Shown: positions 8,496 to 16,760 of the stretch, piece by piece | Layout: the number at the start of each line of letters is the position of its first letter | How positions within the stretch are numbered: the stretch's first letter is position 1 | The notes under the pieces: model-generated | What the model was told of the DNA's origin: nothing | Seen by the model: only the letters and a program-made list of their open reading frames with translations | Databases searched by the model: none | Position numbers and translations under genes: made by a program | Assembly: GCA_030442035.1 (NCBI GenBank) | Contig: JAUJEA010000001.1 | Location: forward strand, 837,559-901,558 | Reading direction: 5' to 3' | Length of the DNA: 64,000 nucleotides | Source of the DNA: Splendidivirga corallicola | Lineage (GTDB): Bacteria; Bacteroidota; Bacteroidia; Cytophagales; Cyclobacteriaceae

Positions 8496-10319
8496 TTAAT
8501 CTTTCAGACCGGTGTCACCTTCTGAAGAGGTATTTTTGTTTGGTAGTTCATTATCTTGCTCGAGTTCCTGGGCAATAGTACGTCTTCGAAGGAGTTCTTC
8601 TAATACCTTGCTAGCGTCGAGTCTACCATGACCAAATTTCTTGTCCCATCCCTCTCTTCCTAAATCTTTAGCAAACTTGCTCAGCAATTCTCTAATACTA
8701 TACGGCCCTAAATCAGGTTCATAGGACAAAATCAATGCTGCAACACCGGAAACCAAAGCACATGCTCCAGAGGTGGCACCGAAATTCTCCATATATCCCT
8801 GACAATTTGAAGTGGTGAACAGGTGGGATCCCGGAGCAGAGATGGTTACTTCAGGACCACAATTACTTATACTTTCAAACCCATCTCTTTCACAGGTGGC
8901 ACTGACTGCTATAATGCCCTTTGGTACAGGAAGGTTTGCAGGATATTGAACATCTTTCTTCCAACAATTGCCAACCGAAAATACAACTGTGCAACTATCC
9001 TGAATGGCCCTATCGATGGCATTGTTCAAACAGGTGGAGGGCGTTCCTCCTACCCAACTATTATTGATCACATTGACCTCTGCGTCAACAGCCATATCGA
9101 TCGCCTTTGCCAAGCGGCTGGTCAGTACAATGTTCGATTCTCCTCCGCTAAACCTGGAGAATGCTTTGATAGAGAAAATTTTTGCATTAGGAGCAATACC
9201 GGCTATTCCATGCCTATTATTATGATTGGCGGCGATCAAACCGGCACAAGCTGTTCCATGGTTTTCATTATGTCCTAGGCCCAACCGTGCCAGGGTTCCG
9301 GTCAGATCCCGGTTGCCCACTATTTTTCCTTCAAATTCCGGATGACTGATATCTACCCCATCATCAATGATTGCCACCGTTACCGGGTTATTTTCTTCTT
9401 TGCTTATTTCCCAGGCCTGACATATATTAATATCGACATTTTCATCTCCCATCCATTCTCCGTTGTTCTCAAGGTACCACTGAGCTATAAAGCGCGGATC
9501 ACTAGGTTGATCTGCTGAGCATAAGATGGTGTCTTCCAGGTGAGTCTCTCCAGGATTTATACGATTATCGTATTCAGTGGACCTAACTATCCTAATGAAG
9601 TTGGGTTCGGAAAATTTGACTTTGGAATCATCAGACAATTTATTGGACTGGTTAAGCCATTCAGTCTCCGCTACTTCTTCATTAAAACTTATGATGTATC
9701 CCTTATCACAAGAGGTTTCTTCTATAATTTCTGCATTATACTGTGACAGCATATTGTTAATATCATTCTCGGTCAATTCATCATCAAATTGAACAATAAA
9801 TTGATTGATCACCATTTGAATGGCATCGCCGGTTTCAAAAATATTGTTTTCTTCTTTAAGGCTGGGAATTTGTTGCAGTACGTCTCTTGTGATCCGGTTT
9901 AATCTGTGTTTTCTACCCCCTCTCTGATAATGATAGAACAAAATATTATTTTCTCTCAGCAAGACATCTTCAGTTCTTAAAACAATCTTGTTATTTTTCT
10001 TTGTTAAAAATTTAAATAATTTCGGTGGTGGCGCTGCCTCTCTTAATGCGGTACTAAACTGCTCGACAACACTATCTCTTTTTTTCTCCGGTACGTTATC
10101 TATCCTCAACAGCCTGGCATTCCGGGATGGCTTGAGAACGATCATTTGATTATCTACATAATAGTGATCTTTTTTTTGCTTCCACCGCTCCTCCTTTTTA
10201 TCGTTCTTAAAAGATCTTACCTGGTAATGTTGCGCAAGGGCATCGGAATGACCTAAGCTTGCTATGAACCACATAACAAGCATGGTCAAAATAGCTGAGG
10301 TTTGTTCATTTGTTCTCAT
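8496..10319 (-). CDS. secreted S8 (subtilisin-like) serine protease
   Basis: A 607-residue protein with an N-terminal signal segment (cleavage plausible after DALAQ, residue 30). A prodomain-like region of about 240 residues follows, then a subtilase domain at about 275-580. The catalytic residues are visible: Asp319 (VAIIDDGVD), His354 (NHGTACAG), oxyanion Asn451 (FSVGNC) and Ser517 (GATSGACALVSG). The serine box departs from the usual GTSxAxP form and has Cys in place of Pro. The catalytic domain is rich in Cys (for example 358, 430, 443, 452, 476, 487, 506, 520), which suggests disulfides outside the cytoplasm. The gene is divergent from the ECF sigma gene, sharing a 368-bp promoter region. 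Confidence 0.92.
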   Translation of the reverse strand: MRTNEQTSAILTMLVMWFIASLGHSDALAQHYQVRSFKNDKKEERWKQKKDHYYVDNQMIVLKPSRNARLLRIDNVPEKKRDSVVEQFSTALREAAPPPKLFKFLTKKNNKIVLRTEDVLLRENNILFYHYQRGGRKHRLNRITRDVLQQIPSLKEENNIFETGDAIQMVINQFIVQFDDELTENDINNMLSQYNAEIIEETSCDKGYIISFNEEVAETEWLNQSNKLSDDSKVKFSEPNFIRIVRSTEYDNRINPGETHLEDTILCSADQPSDPRFIAQWYLENNGEWMGDENVDINICQAWEISKEENNPVTVAIIDDGVDISHPEFEGKIVGNRDLTGTLARLGLGHNENHGTACAGLIAANHNNRHGIAGIAPNAKIFSIKAFSRFSGGESNIVLTSRLAKAIDMAVDAEVNVINNSWVGGTPSTCLNNAIDRAIQDSCTVVFSVGNCWKKDVQYPANLPVPKGIIAVSATCERDGFESISNCGPEVTISAPGSHLFTTSNCQGYMENFGATSGACALVSGVAALILSYEPDLGPYSIRELLSKFAKDLGREGWDKKFGHGRLDASKVLEELLRRRTIAQELEQDNELPNKNTSSEGDTGLKD

Positions 10320-10687
10320 AACATTTTTTTTTAATAGTTAATAATCATGCTTTATATTTCCTTTTTTATACAAATACCTTACATAGTTTAAGATAAAGGT
10401 CAAGACCATTTCATATTTCTTTTAAAGGATATACCCTATTTATGCCATACCACGAAAAGTATAGGCAAGGCCTTGAAAACATTCGCTTTCTGCTTAAACA
10501 GGTATATTTTTCTTTTTTATGTTTTTTAATTTCCTTAACTTGTTTCTAAGAAAATTCATAATCGGTTCTGGAATTTTGTGTTAATATTTTGCGATTTAAA
10601 TAGTAACCCTGCACATGTGATTTTTCTCAGTTTTCCTCTCATTTCCATGGGTTACTTAGCAACCGGTGACTTACAAACGATAACAGC
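10320..10687. promoter_or_regulatory. divergent promoter region of subtilase and ECF sigma genes
   Basis: No gene is seen. A perfect inverted repeat AGTAACCC (10602-10609) / GGGTTACT (10649-10656) lies 32-86 bases before the sigma gene. It could form a leader hairpin or bind a regulator. No certain promoter box could be assigned. Confidence 0.4.
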
Positions 10688-11257
10688 ATGAATGACAAGA
10701 AAATAATTCAAAGGATTAAGTCAGGCGACAAAAAGGAGTTGGGAAATATCTATACACATTATCGTTCGGAATTTTTATCCTGGATCATGAGAAATTATCA
10801 ATGTGAACTGGATGAAGCCAAAGATTACTACCAGTTTGCCATTATGGTCCTGTACAAAAATATTTCACATGGAAAACTGGATAATTTAAAAAGCAGCATC
10901 AAGACTTATGTATTTGCCATTGGAAAAAACCAGCTACTGCTACATAAAAGGAAAAATACGAAATTCAGTCGTGATATTATTTATAATGTGATCGACCACT
11001 CGGAGGAAGAACAAAAGGAAAAGACGATCTACAGCAATAACATAGAGCTCATTCACAAATGCCTGGAATCGATTGGTGATAAATGCAAGCAATTGATTGA
11101 GCTATGCTATTTCAAAAAATTATCTATGGATAATATCACTGATCTGCTTGGGTATAAAAACAGGGAAACTACTAAGAACCTGAAATACAAATGCATGCAA
11201 AAACTCAGAAAGCTGGTTGAAAATGAATCTTCACAAACAATAGATCAATTTATATGA
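10688..11257 (+). CDS. ECF-type RNA polymerase sigma factor
   Basis: A 189-residue sigma-70-family protein. Region 2 covers about residues 1-85 (ELGNIYTHYRSEFLSWIM ... AKDYYQFAIMVLYKNI). Region 4 covers about 115-180 (CKQLIELCYFKKLSMDNITDLLGY, i.e. the helix-turn-helix around KKLSMDNITDLLGYKNRETT). It overlaps the next gene by 4 bp (ATGA), which points to coupled translation with its likely regulator. ECF factors next to TPR membrane proteins and CHAT or protease genes occur in Bacteroidota, so it probably controls this protease cluster. That target assignment is inferred. Confidence 0.88.
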   Translation: MNDKKIIQRIKSGDKKELGNIYTHYRSEFLSWIMRNYQCELDEAKDYYQFAIMVLYKNISHGKLDNLKSSIKTYVFAIGKNQLLLHKRKNTKFSRDIIYNVIDHSEEEQKEKTIYSNNIELIHKCLESIGDKCKQLIELCYFKKLSMDNITDLLGYKNRETTKNLKYKCMQKLRKLVENESSQTIDQFI

Positions 11258-12009
11258 CGGATAAAAGGGAAAGCGATCTTATGCTAATCGAGCGATACCT
11301 GGATGGAGATCCGGATGTCGATACTGTTAACGAAATCGCCAGAAGAATGGAATCGGATAAACATTTCAAGAATCTCGTCGAGCGTGAAAGGGAATTAAGG
11401 CTGGGCATCGAGTATGCTTCTTTAAAGAATGCCTACGATGAATTACAGGAACTGGAGGCTTCTTTACCTGATTATTCTCTTTCAGAACGCAGTAATGCCA
11501 AAATCTACCGGTATGCCGGAATTGCAGCGATCATTGCCTTGCTGATCGTATCCGGTATCTTTTTGCTGAAAAAAGAGCAACAGGATCCGGCAGACCTGTT
11601 CGCGGAATACTTCGAACCTGCCTCCTATGATTTTTCGGTGCGCCTGAGAAATGGTAATTCAACGGAGGATATAGAGGTAGCACGTGGAGCACAGGCTTAC
11701 AAAAACGGTGATTATACAGCAGCCATTGTGGTATTTGAAAAAATGATTGCCGAAAGTAAAAGCCCCATGTTCCTATATTATCTGGCCAACGCACAACTAG
11801 CAGAGGGCAATTTTCAAGGCGCCGAAGCTAATCTTTTGAAATTCATTGAAATATCGGAGGATTACAGGCATGAGGCGCATTGGTATCTTTCGCTTGCTTA
11901 TTTGCAACAAGGCCAAACAGAAAAAGCCAAAGAACAACTACAACATCTTGATGCGGAACGAGGAGACTTTTCCGGGAAGGCAGCCGAGCTGCTCAAAAAG
12001 CTGGAATAG
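11254..12009 (+). CDS. membrane TPR protein, probable anti-sigma partner
   Basis: This 251-residue protein has an N-terminal acidic helical region (about 1-85, beginning IERYLDGDPDVDTVNEIARR) resembling the cytoplasmic part of Bacteroidota anti-sigma factors. A single transmembrane helix follows at about 90-110 (AGIAAIIALLIVSGIFLL). The C-terminal half has tetratricopeptide repeats (for example QAYKNGDYTAAIVVFEKM and AQLAEGNFQGAEANLLK). No zinc-binding HxxxCxxC is seen. The TPR part should lie in the periplasm and could sense a partner protein. The start codon overlaps the sigma stop, supporting a sigma/anti-sigma pair. The anti-sigma role is inferred. Confidence 0.8.
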   Translation: MTDKRESDLMLIERYLDGDPDVDTVNEIARRMESDKHFKNLVERERELRLGIEYASLKNAYDELQELEASLPDYSLSERSNAKIYRYAGIAAIIALLIVSGIFLLKKEQQDPADLFAEYFEPASYDFSVRLRNGNSTEDIEVARGAQAYKNGDYTAAIVVFEKMIAESKSPMFLYYLANAQLAEGNFQGAEANLLKFIEISEDYRHEAHWYLSLAYLQQGQTEKAKEQLQHLDAERGDFSGKAAELLKKLE

Positions 12010-12117
12010 AAATTTCCTGGAAGGTCTTGATACGGCCCCCGGTTACCTTTTCATGGTTGATTTATAAAGGGTGATACTGAAAACATGCAAAAATTTCTCA
12101 CCAAACCAATAACTGCC

Positions 12118-12270
12118 ATGAAAAAAATATTCGCCGTATTATTCCTCGCATCGCTGATTTTGTGTTCATCCTGTATCGTCAGTAAAAAACCCTGTGTGTT
12201 AAGACCTAAAAAGACTCATGCAGGTGAAGGCCATGTACATGACCCACCTCCTGGGGAGAATTTTAATTAA
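12118..12270 (+). CDS. very small lipoprotein
   Basis: Fifty residues from the second ATG of the frame (an upstream ATG at 12085 would add 11 residues before the signal). MKKIFAVLFLASLILCSSC is a lipoprotein signal with the lipidated Cys at residue 19. The mature chain of about 32 residues is basic then His/Pro-rich (HAGEGHVHDPPPGE). It lies 108 bp after the TPR gene and just before a strong terminator, so it is probably the last gene of the sigma operon. I recognise no family; the HxH-rich tail could bind metal, but this is speculative. Confidence 0.65.
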   Translation: MKKIFAVLFLASLILCSSCIVSKKPCVLRPKKTHAGEGHVHDPPPGENFN

Positions 12271-12350
12271 GAAAATATGGGTGCTACAAAAGTATAATCC
12301 ACATCAAACCAAAGCTTATTGGAGATGTCCATCAGCTAAACTAAAAAATA

Positions 12351-12387
12351 AAAAGGTTAGAGGTCAAATAGGGTCTCTAACCTTTTT
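12351..12387. terminator. bidirectional intrinsic terminator
   Basis: AAAAGGTTAGAG (12351-12362) pairs with CTCTAACCTTTT (12375-12386), with A and T runs on both sides. It separates the convergent lipoprotein and CHAT genes. The right arm overlaps the CHAT stop codon at 12377-12379. Confidence 0.85.
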
Positions 12388-15300
12388 GTTTTGCCGAATT
12401 CCGTTTTTTCAGCCAGATCATTACCATTATGAGCAAAACACCTGATACAAGCGGCAGAATAAGGCGTCGATGACGCTTCATCTCAAAGGAGAGATCATTC
12501 CCCATGAAAACAGGCGCAGCCCAGTTAAACGGATGGGCTTTCATCCGGCTTGCATCGCTGAGATATTTCAATTTGGCATTCCTAAGCGCTGTATCGGTTT
12601 TCTTACCGGAGGCCATTTCTTCGTAAAAACCTATGATAATATCAGAAGTCCTTTCATCATCAACTTGCCAAAGCGTCATTAATACCGAAGGACAACCGAT
12701 CGAAAAAAAACCTCTTGCCATACTGTAGAGCCCTTCTCCCAGATAGTCTTTTCCTACACCGCTTTCACAAGCACTTAACACCACCATCCGGGAATTTATA
12801 TCAATATTGTATAATTCATGCAAATATAAAGCTCCATCGTTAAGTGAATCCTCAGGAGATGATTTGAATAAAAGTTTTGTATGCCAGGCACTTTTCGTAC
12901 TCCCCAGGCCATGTACCGCAAGATGTATTACATTGAAACCACGGGCCTTTTCCTTAAACAAGCCTTCTGTGGCCGCTTGTCCCATATATGATACACCTTT
13001 CATGATGGCAGCCACATGCTTTACTTCCTCTGCGGCTCCATAAAGCTCATCTTCCTCAGCGGCACGCGAATTTAATTCCGTGTTTGCTTTGAGATCCGAA
13101 TAACTCATTGCTAACCATTTGGGTTTGATAATTTTTTTATTTTTTGAACCGGATAACAACAGATTAGCACTGAAGTGATAACCAAATGTAAATACTTTGA
13201 CCAGATAAGCTAAATTCCGGTAATCTGTTCCTTCATGATCATTCGGTTGAGCTATTAAGGCTTCGTAGGGAATGAAATTTAAAGGCCCGTCTCTCACAAC
13301 AGTCAGTTTATCATTCATAGCAGGTGACAATTTTTTGATCACCGGCTGCACAAGGCTTGTATATAAAAAGAAAGAACTTTCTGAAAATCTACGGAAATGA
13401 TCCTGCTGCGCGTTCATCGAAATCGGATTTGATAATTCTTCCAGAAATACGTTGAGATGATCATCAAGCTTCTCACTCCTGTTTATTTTTATCAAAAAAG
13501 GATCTCCAAGCGTGTTAACGGCTACGACATAAACTGCCTTTGTTCCCCAGAAATATTCAATAAAATGGGTCTTTTCTTTCTCTGCGTAGGCTCTTAGTTG
13601 AACGAGGCTGATATAATCATCCTGGTATTTCAGCTGGTGGAATTCCGGATAGTTCTTTCTGAGCATTTCACGAAAATCTTCTTTTTCCTGGGTGAGGCGT
13701 TTCAACCGTACTTTCCAATTGGCAATGTTATCCTCCGGTATGTCTCTACTCTTTTCTCTATTTAATTTTCTATAGAGTTCTGCCAAACCGGACTTCAACC
13801 TTTGTTCCTGCGCTTTAATTTCTCCGGGTATCTGCATGGCCTCGTAAGCCTTCATCCCTTTTAAGGTTTCCAGTAATAAAATTGATTTACTTTTTTCCAT
13901 AAAAAAAAGTGCATGATCAATATACTTTGTCAAATCGGTAGCAAGGTATAAGTCATATGCGCAAGCAATGGCGCCCTCATAGATCTCCCGGAAATTTTCA
14001 GAGGCATTGAGATTTGCCTGTTCCTGGTCCAGGTTTGCCCTGTATTCAGCGATCAAACTGTCTGTTAGTAAATAGCTGTCAATCAAAAAATCAAATGAAT
14101 CTATTGGTAATCTGTCTTTGAGTATTGAAGCTTTACCAGCAATACTCATGGCCAAATTCCGAAAGTAGTACTCATTTGTAATACCTTTTACTTGGTCGAG
14201 TGTTGGGTTTGATCTAGGGTCTTTGTCTTTAAAAGATGGGGTAAGTGCGGTCAAAGCCGAATGATAATAGGTCAGGGCGGAATCTGATCTTTTTCGTATT
14301 CGGAATAAATCTCCAATTTCCCGCAAACGGGTGGATACTTCTCCTCCATTTGAACCATTCTCATTTTTTTCAAGAGACAAACTTTTATTGAAGTAATACA
14401 TTGCCGAATCGTATTTTTCATATTTTTTATGGAGCCATCCCAGATTCATATATGTATTGGACAATTCGTGATCATTAGAATTGTATCGGATATTAATTTG
14501 TATACTTTTATGGTAATGTCCAATGGCCTCTTCATATAGGTTAAGCTTACTGATGGCCGTACCCCAATTATCATACATAACAGCCAGGCGAAAATAATTT
14601 CGGTTGATTTCATAATCCTTCACCACCATTCTGTATGCAGCAATTGCCTTATGATATTCCTTTTGATTGAAATAAATATTACCAGCCATGGCCTGGGAGT
14701 CAATAATAAGGGTCCTCGGCTTGGGTGAAATGACTTCGGCCAAAGCAAGTGCCTCATCGGCATAAATTCCTGCTAATGGAAGATCACCCAATGCGCGATA
14801 GGATGAGCCAAGGTTATAGCAGTTTTTCGCCAGATCGAGATCATTCCTCTGAATAAGGGTCTTCCTGATCTTGTATTCCTTATTAAAATAGAATTTAGCC
14901 GAATCGAATTGATAGCTAATGTAATTATAGATGTAACCGATTCCACTGTATGTACTGGCTATCCGTTCATAATTTACACTTTTTACATCCAAACTTTTGA
15001 GCCAGGCGTTCAGTGCTAATTCGGTGTCACCGATTTTATGATGCACCCTACCAATATTATAGTATGTATTTGCCAGCAGTTCGCTATTTATGTCAAATCT
15101 GTCAGTACCAATCACCCACGCACTGTCTAGAAAAATTTGTGCTTGTTTGTATTGCTCATCTATCAGAAAAATTTCAGCTAATTGATTCAGTGTGTAAACA
15201 ATTCCTTCCCAATTTTCTCTACTTTTAAAACGCTTGGCAGCTTTCTTGTATAGACCCTCGGCTTTCTTATATCTCTTTTCTCTTAGTAAAGAATCAGGAA

Positions 15301-15487
15301 TTATTATGTAAGGATGATGGAAAGGCTTATAAGCAGAATCACTATTTATTAAAGGACTAACGGGTGGCTGCCCATCAATCCTTATTGTATTTTCTCCTTG
15401 GCAAGCGCAAAAGATAGGTAAAACCAGAAACAATATTCCAAAGTAAAACAAGTGCTTAACCTTTGGAAGTTGCAACCAGGTATCCAT
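12377..15487 (-). CDS. exported TPR-CHAT protein (caspase-like peptidase domain)
   Basis: A 1036-residue protein. The N-terminus has a hydrophobic signal ending FCACQG, which may be lipidated. Residues about 70-480 are tetratricopeptide repeats (for example YYNIGRVHHKIGDTELALNA and YMNLGWLHKKYEKYDSAMYY). A helical linker at about 480-650 leads to a C-terminal CHAT domain (about 720-1000). The caspase-type dyad is intact: His859 (HLAVHG) and Cys907 (VVLSACESGVG), followed by the family's ARGFFSIGCPSVLMTLW. A transmembrane helix near 1008-1026 and a basic tail end the protein. CHAT proteases cut partner proteins, the best known case being Csx29 in type III-E CRISPR. The gene converges on the ECF sigma/TPR operon and is near the subtilase and trypsin-like genes, suggesting a protease pathway. 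Confidence 0.9.
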   Translation of the reverse strand: MDTWLQLPKVKHLFYFGILFLVLPIFCACQGENTIRIDGQPPVSPLINSDSAYKPFHHPYIIIPDSLLREKRYKKAEGLYKKAAKRFKSRENWEGIVYTLNQLAEIFLIDEQYKQAQIFLDSAWVIGTDRFDINSELLANTYYNIGRVHHKIGDTELALNAWLKSLDVKSVNYERIASTYSGIGYIYNYISYQFDSAKFYFNKEYKIRKTLIQRNDLDLAKNCYNLGSSYRALGDLPLAGIYADEALALAEVISPKPRTLIIDSQAMAGNIYFNQKEYHKAIAAYRMVVKDYEINRNYFRLAVMYDNWGTAISKLNLYEEAIGHYHKSIQINIRYNSNDHELSNTYMNLGWLHKKYEKYDSAMYYFNKSLSLEKNENGSNGGEVSTRLREIGDLFRIRKRSDSALTYYHSALTALTPSFKDKDPRSNPTLDQVKGITNEYYFRNLAMSIAGKASILKDRLPIDSFDFLIDSYLLTDSLIAEYRANLDQEQANLNASENFREIYEGAIACAYDLYLATDLTKYIDHALFFMEKSKSILLLETLKGMKAYEAMQIPGEIKAQEQRLKSGLAELYRKLNREKSRDIPEDNIANWKVRLKRLTQEKEDFREMLRKNYPEFHQLKYQDDYISLVQLRAYAEKEKTHFIEYFWGTKAVYVVAVNTLGDPFLIKINRSEKLDDHLNVFLEELSNPISMNAQQDHFRRFSESSFFLYTSLVQPVIKKLSPAMNDKLTVVRDGPLNFIPYEALIAQPNDHEGTDYRNLAYLVKVFTFGYHFSANLLLSGSKNKKIIKPKWLAMSYSDLKANTELNSRAAEEDELYGAAEEVKHVAAIMKGVSYMGQAATEGLFKEKARGFNVIHLAVHGLGSTKSAWHTKLLFKSSPEDSLNDGALYLHELYNIDINSRMVVLSACESGVGKDYLGEGLYSMARGFFSIGCPSVLMTLWQVDDERTSDIIIGFYEEMASGKKTDTALRNAKLKYLSDASRMKAHPFNWAAPVFMGNDLSFEMKRHRRLILPLVSGVLLIMVMIWLKKRNSAKQKG

Positions 15488-15770
15488 AACATTTAGAATA
15501 TGATGAAATAGACTAGTTATCAGGAGAGAAAAATCTCGTTATGAATGTAACCTTTTTTTTGATTGGATGCAAGGTATTGTTTAGCCACAAGTAGTATCTG
15601 TTTTACCTATAATTTAATAGGAACTAAACATTTCATAATTAAAGCCTTCTTTTAAAAAAATAAAACCTTTTCCAAGATTTACCTGAATTGAAATGACAAA
15701 AATTGTTTTATAGAACATTAAAAATGGGCCGATATTTTGAAGTTGCCCCACTTCATATGAGATTGTTCCT

Positions 15771-16538
15771 TTACTGGATTAATAACGATGTAATTTCGGT
15801 TTCTTCCAAAGCTCTGTTAAAGACAAGCACATCATCAATTTTTCCATGGAACATTTCCCCGGGTCTTAAATCGGCACGAGCACCAATAACAAAATCCTCG
15901 TTATCATAGGTAAATCCTGTGAAAGTATTTGATTCTGCTTCAAGCTCAATGGCATTGATATAAGCTTCAAGATCCTCTGTTTCAGCATCGTAGACAATCG
16001 CCACTTGAAACCAGGTTCCTTTATCAATATCAACATGGAATTCGGCAAGTCCTAGTCCACCAATTTCCAATTGCTCATTGGTAAGGTCAAAATAAGCATT
16101 TAATGAAATGTTAGGTGTAAAGGTGTCATTTCTCGTATCAAATAATCTCATTGCACCGGTTTCTCTTGCCTGGTCATCCATAAACATCCACATAACAATC
16201 GATATACTTCCTTCAAAGTCATGTGATGGATCAGCCACCCGGATATAATCACTCGTACCGTTAAATTGATAAGCAGCATTTGGATTCAGTTTGCGATCTG
16301 ATGTCAATGTAGCTCCTTCAACTGTTCCTTTGTTATTTCCAACGGCATCATCGGCATTTCCATTAAACGAAAAACACATTACCTGTCCGGCAATATTGAT
16401 TTTGCTGCAAACTGCATCATTCTCAGGTTGAGGAGCATTATCCTTGTTTTTATCACAAGCAGAAATTAAAACTACCATTACAAAACTCAGGACTACCATA
16501 GTCCAACGTTTTTGTGAATTTTGAAATAACCTTATCAT
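15771..16538 (-). CDS. LamG-domain lipoprotein
   Basis: A 255-residue lipoprotein with signal ending VVLISAC (Cys about residue 28). From about residue 55 it is a concanavalin A-like LamG/laminin G_3 domain: CFSFNGNADD, AYQFNGTSDYIRV, SISIVMWMF, GTWFQVAIVYD and a C-terminal GKIDDVLVFNRALEETEI. This fold binds carbohydrate or protein ligands and is often fused to enzymes; here it stands alone. It should be on the periplasmic or outer face of a membrane. It is divergent from the first giant gene, with 222 bp between them. Its ligand and any link to the protease genes are unknown. Confidence 0.87.
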   Translation of the reverse strand: MIRLFQNSQKRWTMVVLSFVMVVLISACDKNKDNAPQPENDAVCSKINIAGQVMCFSFNGNADDAVGNNKGTVEGATLTSDRKLNPNAAYQFNGTSDYIRVADPSHDFEGSISIVMWMFMDDQARETGAMRLFDTRNDTFTPNISLNAYFDLTNEQLEIGGLGLAEFHVDIDKGTWFQVAIVYDAETEDLEAYINAIELEAESNTFTGFTYDNEDFVIGARADLRPGEMFHGKIDDVLVFNRALEETEITSLLIQ

Positions 16539-16760
16539 ATCTTTAATATTTAATGTATCACAAACATTTTTGAGGTCTTTGGTAATTGGTTGCGTTCATG
16601 CTGATAAGGTTACCCATGCCCCCGTTTTCAATTAAAACAAAGTTTGATGATTCAACACTTGATGATCGCCGGGTAGGACCAGATCTAAATATTATTTGAT
16701 TAAAAATTGCCCAGTGATCTTAAAATTCTTAGATTGTAGATTTAACCAATCGACCAAAAC

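Noticed and set aside
6210-15487. Gasdermin or CRISPR-linked (type III-E) protease system
   Set aside because: No gasdermin-sized partner of about 250 residues with a pore-forming pattern, no Cas gene and no CRISPR repeat were found near the proteases.
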